Below are positions 58,701 through 64,000 of a stretch of 64,000 nt of DNA, piece after piece (position 1 is the first letter of the stretch; every line of letters starts with the position of its first letter). The stretch is from NCBI RefSeq assembly GCF_020085105.1, contig NC_058062.1, positions 24,709,562 through 24,773,561 on the forward strand. Reading direction: 5' to 3'. The translations under genes and the position numbers were made by a program. The notes beneath the pieces are model-generated. The model saw only the letters and a list, made by a program, of their open reading frames with translations, was not told the origin of the DNA and did not search any database. The stretch is from Siniperca chuatsi (lineage: Eukaryota > Chordata > Actinopteri > Centrarchiformes > Sinipercidae).

Positions 58701-61700
58701 GGAAGTTTTTCCTTGCCACTGTCGCCAAATGCTTGCTCATGGTGGGATTTGTTGGGTCTCTGTAAATAATATTATAAAGAGTACGGTCTAGACCTGCTCT
58801 GTAGAAAAAGTGCAATGAGATAACTTCTGTTATGAATTGGCATTATATAAATAAAATTTAATTGAATTGGAGGGCCTTAACTAATCTTTAAAATAACTCT
58901 TATGTAGAATTCATTCTTGCCTGTTTATTGTAAACATAACCATTTTTGCAGGCACCACAAACTGAAACTGCATGGCAAAGTGCTGTTAATGCCAAACCAA
59001 CAAGTCATGTACCTGTACATAGACTCCCCCAGTGGCCGACTGGTGTCAAAGCAGTCAGGGAGGATGATGATGTAATCCTCCGAGGAGGTGGAGGAGGAGC
59101 GACTCCTCGTCCCTTCTCTCTTCTCCTCTCCCTCTTTCTCCTTCTCCTCCTCTGGCTCATTCTCTCTCTCCATGTGGGACTCCTCACCTTCACCTGTGTT
59201 GGGATCAAGAAAACTTTTACAGACGATACGGGGCATATTTTCTAAGCCCACCGCAAATGACCACCAGGGCCATAAAGTTCTGCGTCACCGCAATTTCTTA
59301 AAACTTTAAAAACTCTTTGGACAAAATTATTGTTGTAAAATGCTGTTTAAAGGTCTAATAGGTCGGGCCACCCTTATCACAAATGCTTGATTGCAGTTGT
59401 TGCTGCTAACTTGCAATGAGTCTTTTACAGCACTGTGGAGGAATTTTGGTCATGCCACAGCATCTCAATAGGATTCAGGTCAAGACTTTGACTAGGCCAC
59501 TCCAAAGTCTTCATTTTGTTCTTCACTAATTCTCCACTTTGTGTGGCTTGTCACTAAAGAAGACGGCAATGTTGTAATTTTGTATATTCATTGAACGTAA
59601 TGGAGCGAAGGCAAGACCAATCAGAGAGGGTTTACAGGAAAACCTGTGTAAATACGCATGGCTGACAGCTCTTTCAATTCTTCACAGCAGTGGCACAAAC
59701 ACCCTCTCATGCTGAGCAAAGAAAACATCTGTAAATGTCTGTAGGAGTTCCAAGTTACATGAACATGAGCAGAGCACAAGTTACTGGTATATACCATAGA
59801 CTGCATACAGCTACTTTGCACTGTTGCCAGCTAAACCGTTAGCAATGATAGTCGTGCTAGTGACATCAAACTAGCCTAGTCTTGTTTTGGCTTTTGTCAT
59901 TTTATTTTGCTAATTTAACGTTAATGGTCAGCCTCCGAAGACCGCGTGAGAGCCGCTGTTCAGCGACAGGCTCTCGTTCAGCGAGCACAAAGAGGCCAGC
60001 GGGAGGAGAGAGGCAGCAGGAGAAACAGCTGTAGAGCCAGAATATTTTCACATCTAACTCTGTGAATTAACTGTAAGGATTTATTTCGACCAAACCAGAG
60101 TTGGCGATTGTTGGAACAGTGGAAAGACTAACCAAGACGGTTTTTGTGAGTTTCATTTAGTTTCTGTCAAGTTTGAAGTGTTTTATGATGAGTTAACAAG
60201 GCGATTAAGCTAGTCTTAGTTCAGTGAAAGAGAGAAAGGTCAATTCAGAAGGTGTAATGTCATGGTTGTATTTTTCTGTTCATCCTGTCCGTTGTGGCTT
60301 CTCTGCTCTGTGTGTGCGTCGTACAATGAAATGTGCTGGACAAGAAAACAGACCAGTTCAGCAATAAGAGCATCTAGTCATAAAATACAGAATAGCCTAT
60401 GAGATAAAAAAATTAAAGATGTTAAGGTAACTATTCATAATACTTTGAGTGTTACAATAATCATAATACATTTGAAATAAATTAGAATTTGAAAGTGCCT
60501 TTCACAAACCTAAGGACACTGTACAGTGTAAAAAGAAGTTGTAAAAAGTAAAAAAGGGAGTAAAAACATTGTCTGTCTGTCAGAGGCTCTAACGGGTTAC
60601 GTTTGTTAGAGGCACGTTTGAGGCACCTCCCAAAACTAGAGACTCTGCAGACTTTATAGATATTCCTGCTACTAACACCTCCATGGTAAATAGCAGTTTT
60701 GTGGTGCACTGGGTGTCTCATCATTTTTGCATCTCCCTGTTTGTCAACAGATAAGCATAGACAGTTTTGATTGGTAACTAAGCCATCTTTGGTAACAGTC
60801 CCCCTGAACTGGTAATGACCTTATCTGTAGTGTGTAGTATATATGTAGATGCTGTGTTAGGTTTAGAAAGTAGTCTTTAGATAAGTGCAGTAATACAAGT
60901 TTTATGTTTGTTGTTGATCACCACAAAATATACTGCAAATTAAATAGCACAATAATAAGTAGTAGAACTGTAGTCAAGAGCAGAAAAGTAGCTAGTATAT
61001 ATTAAATTTCAGTATTAATGTTAGTATCTGTTTTAACTTCTCAGGTCAGCCAGCAACAAGAGAGAACAGGCATCTAACACAGCAAACAGCAGTAGTCACA
61101 CAATGCAGAACAATGAAATAAATGAAATTTAGGCAGTAGTGTTTTAGGCAGAACAGCAGGGCGATCTGTGCGCGCACACACCCACTCCTCAGCCCCAGGT
61201 GGTTTGGGCTTGGCCTTAACCTTGGGCTTAACCTTGTCAACTCCAAGAAACGCCCCTGCACTGAGGTATGACTGGGTAAAACTGTAGTCGACTTATGAGG
61301 AAAAAATCATGCTGCTCAGCTTCGCCTGTACAACTTAGGGTTAACATTCCGGTTATTTACAGAGGGGAATGCTGCTTTAAGTAAAGCATATGCAGAATAG
61401 AGTCTCCAGCTCTCACTCAGACTTAGTGAGGTTTATCAGTTTCAAGAATCAATAGGGCTGATTAGTTTAAAAACAAGAAACAGTTATTTTCCATGTCTTT
61501 AGTAAATACATGTTTCCCCTTTTTATTGATTCTGTTGTCATTATTGCAAATGAACTAAAGGCAAATAATATCAATACAACAGTGATGGAAAAAACATTTA
61601 ATCTCTTTAGTCTCACAGTGAACTGCATATAAATAGTGTTTTATCAATCAGGTATGTGAAATTTAAGTGTCTTTGTGTACGAAAGATCCAACTAATCAGT

Positions 61701-64000
61701 GCCTGATTTGCAAGCCCATGCAATAAACCAGAGGTGGGACAAAGTCCTTTTGTTTTGCAAGTCACTATTAAGTCTCAGGCCTTAGCTATTTTCTTAACAG
61801 AGAGACAGTATGGTAAATTTACAGAAATAATAAATATTTTTTAAAGCATTTGTATTTATGACTTTCAAAATAAAATACATTTAAAAGCAAAATGATCACA
61901 TGTCCCTTGGGATATTATTCCTGTGACTAAGGTTGGGGTTCGATAACATTTTATCAAATCTGAATCTAGTTTGAAATCTGTCAGGGAGTAATGGAAGAGT
62001 CAGGAGCAGCCACTGTGAGCTGTTCGACGAAGAGTTGCCGGCAACAGCCTGCACACCTTTTACTGTGTTGAAAACTACTCGCACTGTGTGCAGCATCAAA
62101 TCAGATCGTGGTTGTAATTATTATTGACTTCCTCCTTAAAGCATCGTGACTTTGTTTGGCTGCCGTGTAAACAGACACAACTGACATACATTAAGTAACT
62201 ATTCAAGGAGTGTTTGCTGCCTCCATAATTCTAGGACCTGAAGTATTAAACCACACTTGCTGTTACCACCAGTAACCACAGGAGTTGCCAAATCAACCAG
62301 GACTGAAATCTTAAGGATTATAACTTTCAGTCAATGAGTCAAGTGTCAACTTTGAGTCAATGTTGCATTGCAAGATTTTGTCAAGTTAAGTCTAGTCATG
62401 TCATCAGATTAATGACTCAAGTGTGACTTGAGTCCACACCTCTGCAATAAACTGTTAGATCAAAATAATATGCTTGCAAATGTTTAGCCAAACACTGCTC
62501 TCACGAGGTCAGCCTCTCTGTTTTCTGCTGTCACCTGTGATTGTGTGCTCCTGCAGTGTGGAGGCCCTGGGCGGAGCACGGAGCGGGGTCGGTGCTGAGC
62601 TGGGGCCGGGTCCCGGGGTCGGGACCACAGACAGGAGAGCAGGCAGGGAGGATTTCAGCGGGGGAGGGAGGGAAGCTTTCAGCGTAGCTGGTGGTTTCAG
62701 GGGGCTTTTAGAGCTGCTGGGGCTGCTGTCTGGGCTCTCCTCTGTTTTCACTGTTTTACTCTTCACACAGGAAGAGGAGGAGGAGGAGGAGGAGCCACTC
62801 TGAGCAGCCGGACGCACCACTGAGAACAAACAGGAAGTCCACTGTTAGAGACTGTACTGTAATACTTTTCTCTTTCGCATGCAGACACATGCAGATGCAG
62901 GCAGAGTAAAGAAAAACTCCAATCTGAAATACTGCTGGAGCTGAACACACAAATCAAATATAGATGCCAAAGAAGATTTCACATACAGTAGTTTACTCAC
63001 AAGGTGAGTCAACTGATTGTCTCAACATTGGTTTGTAACAGCCTTATTCATTGGGAGAATAGTTCATTATTTAACAGAGCCAAAGGCAACTTTTCCTGGG
63101 CTATATTTGTATGGGCTGATTTGTATGATTGAACCTGGATATTTCAGTCTCTCAGGCATTCATAAAACTCATTATGGTGAGAATGTAGAAGATATAAACT
63201 CACAAGATGGTAGGCAAGAGACTTTTAAGGTGAAAAAAACAAGCCAAGTCTGTTGGGTTTAAAGTAAGAAGAAACATGACTGATTCTAATAGAGACAGGT
63301 CTCTTGCATTAAAGTCAAAACATACCAAGTAAATTCAAAGACAGGATTTATTTCTCGCTCAAAGACGAAGGTGCTGCTCAGCAGCAGTGCACTCAGTGCC
63401 TCTTCTGGTGGCCAGAAAATATAGTCCTCAGGTATCGGTGAGACATGAAATTCGATCTGGGAAGTCCAGTTTGAATAACAGATCCCAGATTTTGAAGGTT
63501 TATCAGATGCCAAAACAATGCAAAGTGGTTTATCATACTCTGGAAAGACGCAACTATTGCAAATGCAGAACATGGCAGCAAAACACATAACAGATATTGT
63601 GAATCAGAATATACTTAAAGTATATAAAGCACACTGATATGTAGATATATGGTTTAACAAAGTGTATTTGTTCCAAGTTCCAAAATGATCCATTTTTGGA
63701 AAATTGATAACTTCACATACTCACAATGCTTGATGAATTTATTCACTTTAATTTTTCTGTGCTCAAACTTTTATCAATCAAAAATCCAGCAATCAAATTT
63801 GAGGACAATGTAAAAACCAACAGGCTAGTAATCAGTTTAAAAGGACAGCTTCAGACCTGTAACCCCTGCTGACGGACCTTTACCTGTCTCTGGGCGTGAC
63901 CCTCTCAGAGGGGCGTGGTCAGGGGCCTCCTCCAGGGTCATTGAGCGAATCACAGTCTCACAAACAAACTGAGTCCCACTGATGTCATCCTCCCCTTCCT
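52605..64000 (-). CDS. nbr1: NBR1 autophagy receptor, C-terminal part
   Basis: Eight minus-strand exons in the window (63884-64000, 62535-62819, 59013-59193, 57574-57825, 56017-56102, 55705-55783, 53492-53585, 52605-52778) join with matching phases to about 421 residues. The gene continues beyond the window (human NBR1 is 966 aa). NBR1 binds ubiquitinated cargo and LC3/GABARAP proteins and drives selective autophagy of aggregates, midbodies and peroxisomes. In order: DISGTQFVCETVIRSMTLEE; a Ser/Pro-rich linker; an acidic Glu/Lys-rich stretch followed by the LC3-interacting region SEDYIIILPDCFDTSRPLG; acidic linkers; the amphipathic J segment GLVKGALSVAASAYKALF; and the C-terminal UBA, with MGFGDRLLNQRLLNKYNYN and the end NDWYSTRY. 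Every landmark matches human NBR1 (NDWYSQRY end). The N-terminal PB1, ZZ and FW domains lie outside. Confidence 0.95.
53492..53585 (-). CDS. nbr1: nbr1 exon (amphipathic J segment)
   Basis: Acceptor TCTCCTCAG, phase 2 in and 0 out, donor CACAG|GTCAGC. Contains GLVKGALSVAASAYKALF, the membrane-binding helix before the UBA. Confidence 0.93.
54190..54330. repeat. Fragment of the TAAGTACTTG MITE family
   Basis: GTTACGTAAGTACTTGTAAT and GTACTGCATTTGTGGGGTGG resemble arms of the element at 9828-10532. Confidence 0.4.
54868..55195. repeat. 32-bp minisatellite, ten copies, two unit types
   Basis: Unit CAGTGGGACAGAG-(8 variable bases)-TGGACCGGTTA. The variable part is CGGCCGGG (A) or AGACAGAG (B), in the order A B A B A B A A B A. 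With 32-bp units all three forward frames stay open, giving false ORFs at 54845-55247. Confidence 0.95.
55196..55679 (+). mobile_element. Tc1-like transposon 3' remnant
   Basis: Holds the C-terminal transposase codons: broken CCTGACCTAGACCCAACTGA (DLDPTE, the last catalytic Glu area), then an open stretch with MAVHQRPPSNLTELERICEE and KLVASFPRRLMAVLAQKG to a stop near 55467, and the right terminus GGGGTCTGAATACTTTCAGT. The left part is missing and the minisatellite stands in its place. Confidence 0.8.
55680..55700. repeat. CA/TG microsatellite next to an nbr1 donor
   Basis: On the nbr1 strand the intron starts GTCTCA and runs straight into about 20 bases of CA repeat. Confidence 0.9.
55705..55783 (-). 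CDS. nbr1: nbr1 exon, acidic linker
   Basis: Acceptor GACCCACAG, phase 1 in and 2 out. 25 codons rich in Asp/Glu/Thr. The donor CCAG|GTCTCA is weak and is followed at once by a CA repeat. Confidence 0.8.
56017..56102 (-). CDS. nbr1: nbr1 exon, acidic/alanine linker
   Basis: Acceptor GATGTTGTACAG, phase 2 in and 1 out, donor GATG|GTAAGC. Contains ESSGETDVDPAAAGEGAEG. Confidence 0.8.
56222..56370 (+). mobile_element. Probable tRNA-derived SINE
   Basis: Degenerate head GTTCAGTAGCAGAGTGATTA, then CCTTTGTTGCATGTCACCCC, CTCCCTCC, CATTTCCTGTCTGTATC and an AAAGGCAAAATGGCAAAAA tail match the layout of a common fish SINE. The B box is not recognisable. Confidence 0.55.
57107..57490. repeat. 200-bp tandem duplication
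   Basis: 57111-57290 and 57311-57490 are almost identical with a shift of exactly 200 bases (TCTCCACCCAATCATGTATT against TCTCCACCCAATTATGTATT; shared TTGTTGCTGTTGCCGTTGCA). It lies in an nbr1 intron. Confidence 0.9.
57574..57825 (-). CDS. nbr1: nbr1 exon after the LIR
   Basis: Acceptor CATTCTTTGCAG, phase 2 in and out, donor CCAAG|GTCAGT. Starts SAFSQPGD, like the human SALSQPG, and has SQTLDDEPLTPEVV, like human SQTLETVPLIPEVV. Confidence 0.9.
57876..58870 (+). mobile_element. L2-like LINE 3' end
   Basis: 57882-58151 encodes YKALNGLAPSYLKDLIIPDY to TFKSRLKTFLFDKAYG, as in the copy at 39916. The 3' UTR carries the common fish tail CTGCCTCTTACAGGAAGTTT, TAAAGAGTACGGTCTAGACC and ATAAATAAAATTTAATTGAATTG. 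5'-truncated insertion in an nbr1 intron, opposite to the gene. Confidence 0.85.
59013..59193 (-). CDS. nbr1: nbr1 exon with LC3-interacting region
   Basis: Acceptor CCCAACACAG, phase 1 in and 2 out, donor TACAG|GTACAT. Glu/Lys-rich run, then Ser-rich SRSSSTSSEDYIIILPDC; the YxxI core with acidic and serine residues in front is the main LIR of NBR1. Confidence 0.95.
59355..59535 (-). mobile_element. Tc1-like transposase fragment, internally deleted
   Basis: On the minus strand GACCTGAATCCTATTGAGAT encodes DLNPIEM, the catalytic Glu motif of Tc1 transposases, followed after a deletion by AAAATTCCTCCACAGTGCTG and the end near GGGTGGCCCGACC. Confidence 0.65.
59540..62534. other. nbr1 intron, no exon recognised
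   Basis: The phases of the flanking exons agree without anything in between. The sequence is AT-rich. The stretch near 62330-62440 has repeated AGTCAATG/AAGTGTGACTTGAGTC words of a dispersed fish repeat. Otherwise nothing recognised. Confidence 0.4.
62535..62819 (-). CDS. nbr1: nbr1 exon, Ser/Pro-rich linker
   Basis: Acceptor TTTGTTCTCAG, phase 1 in and out, donor CACAG|GTGACA. 94 codons with an eight-serine run coded by a TCC repeat and many Pro/Lys. Poorly conserved, as expected for this disordered part. Confidence 0.85.
62820..63883. other. nbr1 intron with an unexplained 101-codon frame
   Basis: The flanking exons join in phase directly. A minus-strand frame (63286-63588) is open for about 100 codons and includes IPEDYIFWPPEEAL, but matches no NBR1 segment that I know and no repeat. 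Confidence 0.35.
63884..64000 (-). CDS. nbr1: nbr1 exon, cut by the window edge
   Basis: Donor GACAG|GTAAAG, phase 1. Encodes DISGTQFVCETVIRSMTLEE and PDHAP, matching the human DVSGTQFVCETVIRSLTL segment. The acceptor is beyond the window. Confidence 0.92.

Noticed and set aside
1..64000. CRISPR array or bacterial-type system
   Set aside because: The tandem arrays have no constant-repeat/unique-spacer structure, and the gene structure is that of a vertebrate.

Overview
The window is vertebrate nuclear DNA, almost certainly from a teleost fish. Genes are split into short exons with GT-AG introns. Intergenic and intronic DNA is full of repeats typical of fish: Tc1/mariner elements, palindromic MITEs, L2-like and Tx1-like LINEs, minisatellites and CA/TA microsatellites. 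I saw no rRNA, convincing tRNA, CRISPR array or bacterial-type operon.

Four protein genes can be reconstructed exon by exon, with splice phases that agree at every junction. From left to right they are: arl4d (minus, 1446-3832, two coding exons, 202 aa, ARF-like small GTPase); a small plus-strand gene whose ends resemble human CCDC200 (9702-14557, four coding exons, 81 aa, perhaps with further exons upstream); tmem106a (minus, 17705-42367, seven coding exons, 255 aa, plus a probable non-coding first exon ending at 45524); and the 3' part of nbr1 (minus, 52605 to beyond 64000, eight coding exons and about 421 aa in the window, covering the LC3-interacting region, the amphipathic J segment and the UBA domain). 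Order and orientation, including the opposite strand of the small gene, match what I recall of the human NBR1-TMEM106A-CCDC200-ARL4D block beside BRCA1, so this looks like ancient conserved microsynteny. The genes are not an operon. Two of them touch the lysosome/autophagy system: NBR1 is a selective autophagy receptor and TMEM106 proteins are endolysosomal or membrane glycoproteins.

The rest is mobile or tandem DNA. A nearly intact Tc1/mariner element with a DD37E catalytic triad (TRT-like) sits in a tmem106a intron at 33616-35164; its transposase has one frameshift near the C-terminus. A nest of elements (MITE, Tx1-type LINE, another LINE tail) fills the intron at 26150-31808. A second nest (L2-like LINE interrupted by another LINE) lies at 38600-40760. 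A 1.5 kb minisatellite lies 38 bp from the 3' splice site of the last tmem106a exon. CA repeats lie directly behind two 5' splice sites, one in tmem106a and one in nbr1. A 32-bp minisatellite abuts a Tc1 remnant at 54868-55195. At least six copies of one palindromic MITE family are scattered through the window.

I found no clearly new biological system. The most informative points are the CCDC200-like gene, the intron inside the arl4d coding sequence, the DD37E transposon, and the repeat arrays placed against splice sites.
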